Source: Nematostella vectensis
Lineage: Eukaryota > Cnidaria > Anthozoa > Actiniaria > Edwardsiidae
Direction of reading: 5' to 3'
NCBI RefSeq assembly: GCF_932526225.1
Contig: NC_064046.1
Span: forward strand, 10,379,719-10,443,718
DNA: 64,000 nucleotides
The translations under genes and the position numbers were made by a program. Under the pieces are notes generated by a model. That model did not search any database. It saw nothing but the letters and a program-made list of their open reading frames with translations, and had not been told where the DNA came from. Of the stretch, positions 52,313 to 64,000 are shown in pieces (the stretch's first letter is position 1; the number at the start of each line of letters is the position of its first letter).

Positions 52313-54100
52313 TTTTCCTCAATAGATTTTCCAACTTTGTTTACCTTACGGGCTTATGATTGCACGAGGCGAGGTTTCGATGATCATTCAATAAACTCGA
52401 TTTTGTATTTCCACACAACGCTTTTAATCCTCCAGAAATACAGAATCTTTGAAGAAGACATTCTCTGAGTTTTGACCAACATTTTTGTAAAATAATTTAG
52501 TCCAGATTGATACGCAGTTCTCAACTCGAATTGATCGTAGAAATGTCTTCTTTCGCTTTAAATCCTTCACAGACGATAAATTATATTCACTAAAGAACTT
52601 CTCCTGAATGTGGATACGTTAAGCTGGTTATGCAGGTAAATTCCTAGAGTGATTTGTCGTTTATCTTCGTATGAAGAGACGATTTGCTGCCTTTATATCC
52701 CAAATAAACTTTCAGCAAACTTGAAATTGTCGCGCGTGTTGCAAAATCATTATGGCGGGAAATTGTCAAAACACAGGGAGTTTGAAGCCGATTTTCCGTA
52801 AAGTCAACGATTCTAGATAAAATGACAATAAAATGCCGTTTTAGTGTGAAGATCTATAACCTCGGGAGTAAAAATCCAGTTTCCCATGGGAATTTTACAA
52901 ATCAACTCACTATTTCGAGTTTTGGAGGTGAGCGGGCCGTTGTCGCGGGGTCCGGATCGTAGGATAACGGACCTCAAAAGAGCCAATCAGAGCGCACGAT
53001 TTGATGGATACCGTACTCCGAAAAAAGTAATGGTGAGTATTTGCGAGGACAGCAATTTTGCGCACCGCCTTTCATGCCACTTTGTTAAATGCGAATGAGT
53101 TTACATTTTATTGTTTTGCCACCATGCAAAGTGTAGTTGTTAAATAGAAGGTGAAAAAACAATCGGGCAAGAATGTTCGGGCCGTAGCGGGGGGGGGGGG
53201 GGGGGGGGGGGCACATGCCCCTCCCCCTAATATTTATAAAAAATAAAAGTTAATAACCTGTAGGGGCGTGGCTGGGCCCCAAATTTTCTTAATATTCCTG
53301 TATCGCCCCCCCCCCCCCCCCCCACTGGTTAACAATAGTAGAATGAGTTTGTCTTCACAGGTTTCCCTAAGAAGAGCTCAGGGTCTGGGCGAATCGAAGT
53401 TTTACATTCAATGCTGCCACAAATGCACTGGAATACTGCTTATTATATTAGTCACGCATGAACCTGTCATGCGCACTAAATCAGGCATGTGAGAGCCAAT
53501 CTTGTATGCCCATTGGCTAAGCCCGAATTACACACTACGACCTTCGCAGCTGAACGTCGTAACGGAGTCGTAGGCTGATTTACATTCTACGACTCGAGTT
53601 GTAGAGGTGTTGAGGGCAAGTCGAATACGACTAAATCGTGCTGTCGCAACCAGCCTTTATCAAAAATCTGAAACATGGTCAGCTGGAACGAAAAATGGCA
53701 AATGGAAGTTCCAAGACAAAAAGGTACTGAGTACTAATTATTTGCAAATGTAAAAGTTATAAATGGACTCCAGCGATTGAAGAGCGAGACAGAGAATGGA
53801 TTATCGCAGATTGATCCATATAATCCTGCATTCGGTTAAGATATAATGAGACCAATAATATCCTTCGGTCGCAGAACTTCCATTTTCAAATCATCATTTG
53901 CTTTGCAATGCCAAATTAAAAAAAAAAACAGGTTTATTTTTGGCTGCACTCGGAGAATCCATGTGTAAACAAACGGGCGTAAAAAAAGACTTGTTCAGGT
54001 TTGGAAAGCTGAATAATCCTGTGCAGTCTCGAAGAATATGGATAAATCCAAACAATTATTCATTAAAGGTTCCAAATGCTTGGCTCTGACATTGCTGGGC
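52313..54100. other. Gene-free stretch with homopolymer tracts
   Basis: A run of 23 G (53189-53211) and a run of 18 C (53306-53323) enclose about 95 bp and could pair as a foldback. A GGACC-containing stretch at 52945-52975 resembles the MITE ends at 52.2 kb. No gene recognised. Confidence 0.4.
53521..53655. repeat. Short dispersed repeat, copy 1
   Basis: Shares GGAGTCGTAGG, CGAGTTGTAGAGGTGTTG-type and ACTAAAT-GTG-TGTC blocks in the same order with 61195-61318. About 120 bp, non-coding. Confidence 0.65.
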
Positions 54101-54106
54101 TTTATT
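54101..54106 (-). terminator. Possible UTP3 polyadenylation signal
   Basis: AATAAA on the minus strand about 510 nt downstream of the UTP3 stop codon; the first clear one I see. Confidence 0.3.
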
Positions 54107-54618
54107 TAACACCTTTAATTTTACGCTTAATTAGTACCTAAAAGCCATTTACCCTTTGCCATCCGCCATTTGCACTGAAAATTTTTTGTGAAATAGGTTT
54201 ATGTCACCCATGAACCAATGGGGTTACGATACAAAATAATAGACTCGACAATCTATGTAGTTTATCGTAACCCACATTGCTTCATGCGAAACCTGTAGAG
54301 GGTTAAATCACTGTCTCTGAAAGCAATGTAAATGTTTGCAGCAACATAAACAAGAATACTCCAGCTTTTTCAAACCTGAATTAGCTTGATACCCGTGAAG
54401 CACTCGATGAATGATAAATTTCTTTTACAATTTCTCCCTCATCCCTTAGATTTCGAAGGCTGTTTCTCCAACTACTTCATTCCAATTCCTCCCTTTTTCT
54501 TAAAATTTCGAGGCTGCCCCCCCCCCCTCCCATTTTCATAACAATTTCTTCCTCGTTGCTCTCCTTTCCTCCTCCCTCATTAAACCAAGTGTTGTGGCCA
54601 AGTGTAAACCATCTTCAC

Positions 54619-57600
54619 TCATTTGATCTTAATGCTGCGCGAGAGCTGGGAGCGAATTCCGGTAGTTTCTCCACCGTAACGAGTCTCTTCATTCACCACA
54701 GCACGGACCTGAAAACGTGGGCACACGAAGTGTGAGAAGTTGGCCGAAATTTCCCCAGAAATCTAAAGGTTTAAAACCGACTCATACAAACAATATCATC
54801 ATTATTCAAGGAAATTGCTTTTGAACAAAAAAAGTGTAGTTTTTCCACATTCATTCCACATGACTGGAAGATCTTGACATTGATTGTACACTTTTTATAC
54901 ACATCATGTTTTCTCGAAAAATGCATCAGTTCCAGTAGAGCTCAGATATATATATATATAATTGTGGGGGAGGGGGTAACATAATTAAGGCCTTTAAGAA
55001 AGTCATTTATTTTGTGTGAACATGTAGGGGGGGGGGGGGGGGGGGGAGTCTAAGCCAAATATCAGTGGTAGGGGTGGGAAAATTTCGAATCGCTGTAATT
55101 AGAAATCCGGGAGTTCTGAGCCCTGCCAATGTGTGATTGTTAACAACCATTGATCATACTTCCGTCAGTTTATAAATCTACACCGAAACATGCAAAATTG
55201 AGCGTTGATCGAAGTGACTTTAGATCGCGTGCTATGTTTCAGTACCTGACTCTTGCGCTTGATCACCGCCTTGGAGTATTTCTTTTTAAGTTTCACACGA
55301 GGATTTCTCTCCTGCTTCTTTTTCCTGGCAGTCAGTCCCTTGTTCTTGGAAATCTGATAAAAGGAATAATAAAAAAGTTATAACTTTCGCCACGGGAAAT
55401 CGTGCAACAGATTTCAAGAATTCTACATAATGTAGTGGATTCGAATGATGAATCGATTGGAACGATGAATGGATTTGAACTATAAATAAAAGTCCTCTTA
55501 GATGGCACTTTTTTTTTCAATCGAGAAATATTTAAGGTTTCATTGGTTAAAATTAAAGTGTCCTAGTAAACTGCTGAGAAAGGTGAGTTCCTGGTATGTA
55601 ATAGCTCGTTTACCGCCCTTATAGTGTATTAAAAGTACAGAGTTACTGTAGCTTGTATGTAATAGCTCGTTTACCGCCCTAATAGTGTATTAAAAGTGTG
55701 TAGTTACTTATCTTGTATGTAATAGCTCGTTTACCGCCCTAATAGTGTATTAAAAGTGCGCAGTTACTGTACCTTGTATTTTATTGTTCGTATACAGCCC
55801 TAATAGTGTGTTTAAAGTACGGGGTTATTGTACCTTGTATGTAATAGCTCGTTTACCGCCCTGATAGTGTATTAAAAGTGTGCAGTTACTGTATTTTGTA
55901 TGTAATAGCTCGTTTACCGCCCTAATAGTGTATTAAAAGTTCAGAGTTACTGTACCTTGTATGTAATAGCTCGTTTACCGCCCTAATAGTGTATTAAAAG
56001 TGTGTAGTTACTGTATCTTGTATGTAATAGCTCGTTTACCGCCCTAATATTGATTTAAGTAACTGTGCCTTGTACGTAATAGCTCATTTACCGCCCTTAT
56101 AGTGTATTAAAAGTTCAGAGTTACTGTACCTTGTATGTAATAGCTCGTTTACCGCCCTAATAGTGTATTAAAAGTGCGCAGTTACTGTATCTTGTATGTA
56201 ATAGCTCGTTTACCGCCCTAATAGTGTATTAAAAGTGTGTAGTTACTGTATCTTGTATGTAATAGCTCGTTTACCGCCCTAATATTGATTTAAGTGACTG
56301 TGCCTTGTACGTAATAGCTCATTTACCGCCCTTATAGTGTATTAAAAGTTCAGAGTTACTGTACCTTGTATGTAATAGCTCGTTTACCGCCCTAATAGTG
56401 TATTAAAAGTGCGCAGTTACTGTATCTTGTATGTAATAGCTCGTTTACCGCCCTAATAGTGTATTAAAAGTGCGCAGTTACTGTACCTTTCATGTAATAG
56501 CCCGTTTACCGTTCTAATAGTGTATTAAATGTACGGAGTTACCGTGTTACTGTACCTTTCATGTAATAGCTCGTTTACCGCCCTAATAGTGTATTAAAAG
56601 TACGGAGTAACTGTACCTTGTATGTAATAGCTCGTTTACCGCCCTAATAGTGTATTAAAAGTTCAGAGTTACTGTACCTTGTATGTAATAGCTCGTTTAC
56701 CGCCCTAATAGTGTATTAAAAGTGTGTAGTTACTGTATCTTGTATGTAATAGCTCGTTTACCGCCCTAATATTGATTTAAGTAACTGTGCCTTGTACGTA
56801 ATAGCTCATTTACCGCCCTTATAGTGTATTAAAAGTTCAGAGTTACTGTACCTTGTATGTAATAGCTCGTTTACCGCCCTAATAGTGTATTAAAAGTGCG
56901 CAGTTACTGTATCTTGTATGTAATAGCTCGTTTACTGCCCTAATAGTGTATTAAAAGTGTGTAGTTACTGTATCTTGTATGTAATAGCTCGTTTATCGCC
57001 CTAATATTGATTTAAGTAACTGTGCCTTGTACGTAATAGCTCATTTACCGCCCTTATAGTGTATTAAAAGTGCAGAGTAACTGTACCTTGTATGTAATAG
57101 CTCGTTTACCGCTCTAATAGTGTATTAAATGTACGGAGTTACCGAGTTACTGTACCCTTCATGTAATAGCTCGTTTACCGCCCTAATAGTGTATTAAAAG
57201 AGCAGAGTTACTGTACCTTGTATGTAATAGCTCGTTTACCGCCCTAATAGTGTATTAAAAGTGCAGAGTTACTGTACCTTGTATGTAATAGCTCGTTTAC
57301 CGCCCTAATAGTGTATTAAAAGTACGGAGTAACTGTACCTTGTATGTAATAGCTCGTTTACCGCTCTAATAGTGTATTAAAAGAGCAGAGTTACTGTACC
57401 TTGTATGTAATAGCTCGTTTACCGCCCTAATAGTGTATTAAAAGTGCAGAGTTACTGTACCTTGTATGTAATAGCTCGTTTACCGCCATAATAGTGTATT
57501 AAAAGTACGGAGTAACTGTACCTTGTATGTAATAGCTCGTTTACCGCCCTAATAGTGTATTAAAAGTGCAGAGTTACTGTACCTTGTATGTAATAGCTCG

Positions 57601-60600
57601 TTTACCGCCATAATAGTGTATTAAAAGTACGGAGTTACTGTACCTTGTATGTAATAGCTCGTTTACCGCCATAATAGTGTATTAAAAGTGCGCAGTTACT
57701 GTACCTTGTATGTAATAGCTCGTTTACCGCCCTTATAGTGTATTAAAAGTGTGCAGTTACTGTATTTTGTATGTAATAGCCCGTTTACCGCTCTAATAGT
57801 GTATTAAATGTACGGAGTTACCGTGTTACTGTACCTTTCATGTAATAGCTCGTTTACCGCCCTAATAGTGTATTAAAAGTACGGAGTAACTGTACCTTGT
57901 ATGTAATAGCTCGTTTACCGATCTAATAGTGTATTAAAAGTGCAGAGTTACTGTACCTTGTATGTAATAGCTCGTTTACCGCCATAATAGTGTATTAAAA
58001 GTGCAGAGTTACTGTACCTTGTATGTAATAGCTCGTTTACCGCCATAATAGTGTATTAAAAGTGCGCAGTTACTGTACCTTGTATGTAATAGCTCGTTTA
58101 CCGCCCTTATAGTGTATTAAAAGTGTGCAGTTACTGTATTTTGTATGTAATAGCCCGTTTACCGCTCTAATAGTGTATTAAATGTACGGAGTTACCGTGT
58201 TACTGTACCTTTCATGTAATAGCTCGTTTACCGCCCTAATAGTGTATTAAAAGTTCAGAGTTACTGTACCTTGTATGTAATAGCTCGTTTACCGCCCTAA
58301 TAGTGTATCAAAAGTGTGTAGTTACTGTATCTTGTATGTAATAGCTCGTTTACCGCCCTAATATTGATTTAAGTAACTGTGCCTTGTACGTAATAGCTCA
58401 TTTACCGCCCTTATAGTGTATTAAAAGTTCAGAGTTACTGTACCTTGTATGTAATAGCTCGTTTACCGCCCTAATAGTGTATTAAAAGTGCGCAGTTACT
58501 GTATCTTGTATGTAATAGCTCGTTTACTGCCCTAATAGTGTATTAAAAGTGTGTAGTTACTGTATCTTGTATGTAATAGCTCGTTTATCGCCCTAATATT
58601 GATTTAAGTAACTGTGCCTTGTACGTAATAGCTCATTTACCGCCCTTATAGTGTATTAAAAGTGCAGAGTAACTGTACCTTGTATGTAATAGCTCGTTTA
58701 CCGCTCTAATAGTGTATTAAATGTACGGAGTTACCGAGTTACTGTACCTTTCATGTAATAGCTCGTTTACCGCCCTAATAGTGTATTAAAAGTACGGAGT
58801 AACTGTACCTTGTATGTAATAGCTCGTTTACCGCTCTAATAGTGTATTAAAAGAGCAGAGTTACTGTACCTTGTATGTAATAGCTCGTTTACCGCCATAA
58901 TAGTGTATTAAAAGTGCAGAGTTACTGTACCTTGTATGTAATAGCTCGTTTACCGCCATAATAGTGTATTAAAAGTGCGCAGTTACTGTACCTTGTATGT
59001 AATAGCTCGTTTACCGCCCTTATAGTGTATTAAAAGTGTGCAGTTACTGTATTTTGTATGTAATAGCCCGTTTACCGCTCTAATAGTGTATTAAATGTAC
59101 GGAGTTACCGTGTTACTGTACCTTTCATGTAATAGCTCGTTTACCGCCCTAATAGTGTATTAAAAGTGTGTAGTTACTGTACCTTGTATGTAATAGCTCG
59201 TTTACCGCCCTAATAGTGTATTAAAAGTACGGAGTTACTGTACCTTGTATGTAATAGCTCGTTTACCGCCCTAATAGTGTATTAAAAGTACGGAGTAACA
59301 GTACCTTGTATGTAATAGCTCGTTTACCGCTCTAATAGTGTATTAAAAGTGCAGAGTTACTGTACCTTGTATGTAATAGCTCGTTTACCGCCCTAATAGT
59401 GTATTAAAAGTACGGAGTAACTGTACCTTGTATGTAATAGCTCGTTTACCGCTCTAATAGTGTATTAAAAGTGTGTAGTTACTGTACCTTGTATGTAATA
59501 GCTCGTTTACCGCCCTAATAGTGTATTAAAAGTACGGAGTAACTGTACCTTGTATGTAATAGCTCGTTTACCGCCCTAATAGTGTATTAAAAGTACGGAG
59601 TTACTGTACCTTGTATGTAATAGCTCGTTTACCGCCCTAATAGTGTATTAAAAGTACGGAGTAACAGTACCTTGTATGTAATAGCTCGTTTACCGCACTA
59701 ATAGTGTATTAAAAGTTCAGAGTTACTGTACCTTGTATGTAATAGCTCGTTTACCGCACTAATAGTGTATTAAAAGTACGGAGTAACTGTACCTTGTATG
59801 TAATAGCTCGTTTACCGCACTAATAGTGTATTAAAAGTACGGGGTTATTGTACCTTGTATGTAATAGCTCGTTTACCGCACTAATAGTGTATTAAAAGTA
59901 CGGGGTTATTGTACCTTGTATGTAATAGCTCGTTTACCGCCCTCGCCATCGCCCTCCTCGTCCGCTTGGTACTCAGGCTCATGAGCCAGCCTGGCAATAA
60001 ATAAACTGGTCAGCAGTGATTCGCTGTTTTACTGCAGTTTTCAATGTTGTGCGAACACTCGCCGACAATTTCCAACACTAATCGCCTTCTGACTTCAGTA
60101 AATCAAAAAAACTGTGAAATGGTTTCCAATCACGCCATATCTTCGCACGGCGCTGACCAATAAAAAAAAGCAAAAGACGGGCAGTAAAATATTACTGGCG
60201 AAAGTTCGCAAGATATTGAAATTATTGAAATAATCGCAGTAATATTTTGATGCACGATTTGCAAATCCTACATAAATAATTACAATTATACCAGGATCTC
60301 CAATTTGAACCATTCCATTTATCAAATGCTGCGGCTCATTATCCGTTCAAAGACTTCAAACTTGGCATTTCAAAACTGGCCACAAAGACTATTTGTAAGG
60401 ACCTTGGGCCAAATCTTTTGTTTATCCATATACGTAATTTCGTTTTTGCCAACTTCATCTACTGTTTATCTCACTACCCTGGGTATCAAAGCCTCCAGGC
60501 TTCTCTCGTCCAGTAACGCTCAAAGCATCACTGGACGAAAGAAGTCTGGCAGCTCTGGTACCCAAGAGTATTGATCTCACATGCACAACCACAAAAGAAA

Positions 60601-63600
60601 TCTCATATTTCTCGGGTACGCATAGCATATAGTTAGTCACAATATCACTCTAAATATCTGAACACTGTACAGATTTAGTAAATATAAGTCTCCAGAACAC
60701 ATTGGATTATGGTTAAGGAAGGAAAACATACCTGGCTGTCATCTCCTTCATCTCCTTGGCCTTCTTTTTATTCATTTTCACTTCCTCGTAATAAGCGAGG
60801 GGATCAATGTCTTCCTTATCTGTGTGCTTTCTTTTCTTGGATTTTGCCTGGTGGCGCATGTTCAGTTTGACCTGAAAGAACATTAGAATCATTAGTAAAC
60901 CAACAATTCCTTCTCTCTCTCCTCTGATGTTCCCTGTCCCTTGAAATGCAATAGGGGAACTCTTATTTTGGTAATGTAATACCTCAGTGTCACTCTCATC
61001 ACTTGAAGCCAGCAAAGCGGATAACTTCTGTGTTTGTTTAGACTTTTTACCAAGCTTCTCCTGCATCAAATACATCATTACAATGAGCACATAGATCAAG
61101 TGACTCCCTCAATGTCTATGAGACATCCCCCAGACTACAGTATTTTGGAGAGTTAGACCTTATTGCCTTAGCCATCTTTAAGTCCACAGCACGATTTAGC
61201 CGTATGCAACCGATTTACAACATGTCTTAGCCCTAGTGGAGTCGTAGGATTTACACTCTACAGCTTGAGTTGTAGAGGTGTTGCATACAACTAAATTGTG
61301 TTGTCTAAATCAGCCTATAGACAACTCACAACTCCCACCAGTCCTCTCTATCCCTCCCTTTCCCTTGGGCTCCTTCCCTAAACATACAGTATCCTCTAGA
61401 AACCCTTGCCACTGACATGTACTGAACTAGGTAAGCAAAGACAGCCAGATTTGCTAAAGTAGGAAGAGGCTAAAAATCTAGCATTCTTTAAGGTTAAAAA
61501 AGACTCCTCTTTGGCATTCCCTACATATACATGACTTGCCTACTGCAAAATGTACCTTTAAGTTGGATTTCTTGGTTTGGACCATACTTGCATTTGGTAA
61601 CTCCCCATTTTTGTGCATTGCAAGAAGCGTCTCAATGTCTTCCTCAAGTCTTGAGTCAGTTGGTTCAAGTTCTTTTATTAGCTACATGGGTGGGTGCCAA
61701 GAAAACAATAATTAAGTATAGCAAACACCCTACTAATGAACCAGGAGACCTTTTTTTAACAACGTGCACATTTACACTGTGAGTACACTGTACTATGCTG
61801 TACTGTACTGTTGCCAAAAATATATTAAAAAAAAGAAAGTTAGCGAATTAGCATGCAGTACTGTCGTTACAGTTCAATTGACACAAACTTCATAGCTACA
61901 TACAGTAGGAGCAGGATTCCAACATTGTCTTATGTGCACCTAAGCATTTGTTTGACTCACTGGTTGGCTAGTAAGAGTGACTATGGGTGCATCACACTGT
62001 TAAAGTCTACTGACTGTATACAAAAGTTGGTTTGGTTCTTATTACCATGCCACCAACTGGCTTACCGTTCGGAGTTGAACTATTCTAGCAATGACTGGAT
62101 GGTCTTTGACAGATGCCTGCTGAGCTTTCAGACGCAGGTAAAATGCAATATTGATGCAGTAGCTACAAGGAACATTATTTAGCATTATTAATATATGGGA
62201 TCCCTGGAGATACTAGTTGCCATAATGAAATATTAAGTCGTGGGAAATAATTTTAGTTGTTTGAAGGTTTTTGAAAATGTTTAAGGCTGGAGCTGTTATT
62301 GTTAATTGAAAAATGTTTCATTTAAAAAAAAATTTTCTTTTTACATCAAAGGCAGGGAGTTCCTCTAAATACAGTAGATTGCAAACTATTTCAAATTTCA
62401 TGGATTTTTGTGTGTGTCATCATAGCTGTCATCTCGCCTTAGGGGAAATCTTGAGAAAATACAGTGAATGTATCAGAAGCACTAAGATAGCTAATGCGGA
62501 AGAATACAGTTAATGTATGGATATTTTGGAGAAAAATAGGCCTGAGAAAGTGTTCAAAATCTTGAGAAACCTGCCTAATGTGGGAGAGTTCACAACTATG
62601 TGTCATTCAAATCCAGCCTTGTTTGTAGTTTAAAAAATGATGCAAAAAATATCAATAAGAAATTCACATACAGATATGCTACTCAAAATCAGATCAAATG
62701 ATCAATATGGCAGGATCAACAAAATATTCTCAGGTACTAAGGCACTGAAAAAATAAACATCCTTCAAGTGTCACTTACGTTAAATATAACTTGTGTTTCA
62801 ATTCGATGTATTTTGCACCCTGAAAAAAACAAAGTCTAATGTAATACATTACGTACTGTATGTTAAATTATTTAATCCAAAAAAGTACTATATATACCTC
62901 ATCAGGAATGTGGCCTTGCTTCACCAAGTCAAGAAGAGGGTTGAGACAATCAACTATTTCTCTCAACTGAAGGGCAAGTACAATATAGCATTAGCAAACA
63001 TAGCAGGAAACAATGTTTCAAACTTATTTGTCCAAAAGAAAAACAAACAGAGGAGTGCATTAATACCTTTGTTTTCATTTCATTCAACAGCTCAAAGAGC
63101 TCTGGGGAATCTCTGGATAAAATCTAAAAAAAAAACACAGATTATTAAAAAAAGTAAATAGAAACTCTAATGGTGCATTCATACAGTGTTATACAGTAGA
63201 CATAAAAGTTAGCCCGCTATTTAACATGCATTATCAGTAGCCTGTAGTGGCAGTAGTGGCTATTTTCCTGTGTGTATTTAACTACACACTGTAAAGTCTT
63301 CTGTGTATCTATTAGAACAGACGCATGCAAAAATGAGAACTATTTGTTTTATACAACAATATTTTTTTTCACATTACAATCTAGTTTTTGGAGAGCACGT
63401 ATATGCTGATGCCAAGTGTGCATGCGTTCTCTTATAACACATGGTAACTCGACCAATCAGAGCGCAAGATTTATAAGTGTCATATAATAATATAAAAATA
63501 TTCTTTTAGTTTTGTACCTCCAGCTTCTGTTCCTTAGTCAGCTTTGTAAGGTCTAGTGCCACAGTCTTCTCATCCTGAGAGGCAGCCAAAAGTAAAATGT

Positions 63601-63983
63601 TAGCAAAGAAAGGCCAGGATAAATTAAAAGAGGATATTTAATGTATCAGACAGCCAGACAGACGACCAGACAGACAGACGACCAGACAGACAGACGACCA
63701 GACAGACAGATGACCAGACAGACAGACGACCAGACAGACAGACGACCAGACAGACAGACGACCAGCCAGAGAGACGACCAGACAGAGAGACGACCAGACA
63801 GATAGACGAACAGACAGACGAACAGACAGACAGATGACCAGACAGAGAGACGACCAGACAGATAGACGAACAGACAGACGAACAGACAGACAGATGACCA
63901 GACAGACAGAGAATATAAACACCAGCATACACTTTATAACTAACCTCTTGTAATTCCACTTCATCATCTTCTACAGGAGCACT
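54619..63983 (-). CDS. UTP3: UTP3/SAS10, small-subunit processome protein (3' 12 exons)
   Basis: Exons by splice sites and phase, 5' to 3': 63945-63983, 63518-63574, 63067-63123, 62898-62966, 62779-62819, 62066-62162, 61556-61681, 60983-61060, 60732-60871, 59915-59990, 55246-55353, 54619-54708 (stop TGA at 54619-54621). Phases agree throughout. The middle exons give the Sas10/Utp3 domain (YCINIAFYLRLKAQQASVKD, HPVIARIVQLR, LIKELEPTDSRL), then the basic linker, and the last three give the Sas10 C-terminal domain (GGKRAITYK, ISKNKGLTARKKK, RNPRVKLKKKYSKA, NEETRYGGETTGI, ending SIKIK). UTP3 acts in nucleolar 18S rRNA processing. The acidic N-terminal exons lie beyond the window. Confidence 0.92.
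55593..59943. repeat. 61-bp satellite made of a UTP3 exon end plus its 5' splice site
   Basis: About 71 units. On the plus strand each reads 29 bp CTTGTATGTAATAGCTCGTT + TACCGCCCT (complement of the UTP3 exon end) followed by 32 bp from the start of the intron. Most units are 61 bp; a variant of 52 bp (with AATATTGATTTAAG) and one of about 70 bp (with TTACCGTGTTACTG) occur at intervals and recur in blocks about 1.59 kb apart (e.g. 56771 and 58363). The exon-derived part is nearly invariant, and the first 15-20 intron nt vary. Confidence 0.95.
59915..59990 (-). CDS. UTP3: UTP3 exon that seeded the 61-bp satellite
   Basis: Acceptor TTGCCAG before 59990, 76 nt encoding LAHEPEYQADEEGDGEGG then KRAITYK, donor AAG|GTACAA at 59914/59913. 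It completes the Arg codon left open by the exon ending at 60732 and ends in phase 0, matching the next exon (55353) ISKNKG. Its last 29 nt are the exon-derived part of every satellite unit in the intron that follows. Confidence 0.9.
59991..60731. other. UTP3: UTP3 intron
   Basis: Intron between exons at 60732 and 59990, holding the palindromic element at 60474-60571; no other gene. Confidence 0.7.
60474..60571. mobile_element. Palindromic short transposon, family A copy 2
   Basis: Arms of about 42 bp: CCTGGGTATCAAAGCCTCCA... and, inverted, TCTTGGGTACCAGAGCTGCC..., both continuing to TTTCGTCCAGT/CTCGTCCAGT. The outer CTGGGTACCAGAG core matches the element at 43880-43979. Confidence 0.7.
61195..61318. 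repeat. Short dispersed repeat, copy 2
   Basis: Same block order as 53521-53655 (GGAGTCGTAGGATTTACA, GAGTTGTAGAGGTGTTG, ACTAAATTGTG). Lies in a UTP3 intron. Confidence 0.65.
63650..63910. repeat. 16-bp microsatellite array in a UTP3 intron
   Basis: Repeats of GACCAGACAGACAGAC (16 bp), with local variants such as GAACAGACAGAC and GACCAGACAGAGAGAC. The long minus-strand ORFs here (SVCLVVCLSGRLS-type) are repeat artefacts. Confidence 0.9.
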
Positions 63984-64000
63984 CTGCAATAAAAAAGAAA

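Noticed and set aside
63624-63989. Two long Cys/Leu/Ser-rich minus-strand ORFs
   Set aside because: They read through the 16-bp microsatellite in a UTP3 intron and overlap a real UTP3 exon in another frame.

Overview
The window looks like part of the nuclear genome of an invertebrate animal, most likely a cnidarian (anthozoan-like). The basis is an AT-rich host background, genes with introns and GT-AG splice sites, BEL/Pao and non-LTR retroelements, a Maverick/Polinton virus-like island carrying F54H12.2-type minor capsid genes, and abundant short palindromic transposons. The species assignment is inference from sequence style, not from a marker gene.

Layout. 1-10.6 kb: a retroelement graveyard. 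A BEL/Pao element (3.25-10.56 kb, minus strand, tRNA-Tyr-like primer site and 5' LTR visible, integrase end lost) is interrupted in gag by an L1/Tx1-like LINE (6.58-9.47 kb). A 290-bp direct repeat (1-297, 2967-3254) abuts its broken end. 10.6-20.7 kb: a decayed DUF7869-type gene on minus, exon-like pieces of an unrecognised plus-strand gene, a decayed LINE (14.2-15.8 kb), a deleted BEL/Pao derivative in which gag runs straight into integrase (16.6-19.2 kb), and a 21-bp tandem array.

20.998-34.346 kb: a GC-richer Polinton/adintovirus-like island of about 13.3 kb, nearly all on minus. Its virion module is largely readable: pX-like protein, phospholipase A2-like protein, packaging ATPase, adenain-like protease, major capsid protein, repeat-rich pVI-like protein and two tandem paralogous minor capsid genes. 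Its mobility and replication module is broken: integrase has lost its first catalytic Asp region and carries a 17-bp tandem duplication in the chromodomain; DNA polymerase B is cut off at the island edge and frameshifted. Adenovirus-like cis-elements (CRE, CCAAT, E2F, TATA) lie in an early-type intergenic region, and a TATAAATA-type box lies just upstream of most minus-strand genes, usually a few bases after the preceding stop codon.

34.4-54 kb: gene-poor host DNA with segment duplications, MITE-like palindromes and tandem arrays (41, 124, 25 and 53 bp units), plus one exon of an alpha-1,3-fucosyltransferase-type gene (40.37-41.30 kb, minus) whose downstream intron holds the 124-bp array.

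54.6-64 kb: the minus-strand host gene UTP3/SAS10 (small-subunit processome), traced through 12 exons with consistent splice phases. Its penultimate visible intron is almost filled by about 71 copies of a 61-bp satellite. Each unit consists of the last 29 nt of the preceding UTP3 exon (encoding GGKRAITYK) plus the first 32 nt of the intron, so the array is a string of duplicated coding ends with 5' splice sites. This is the most unusual structure in the window.
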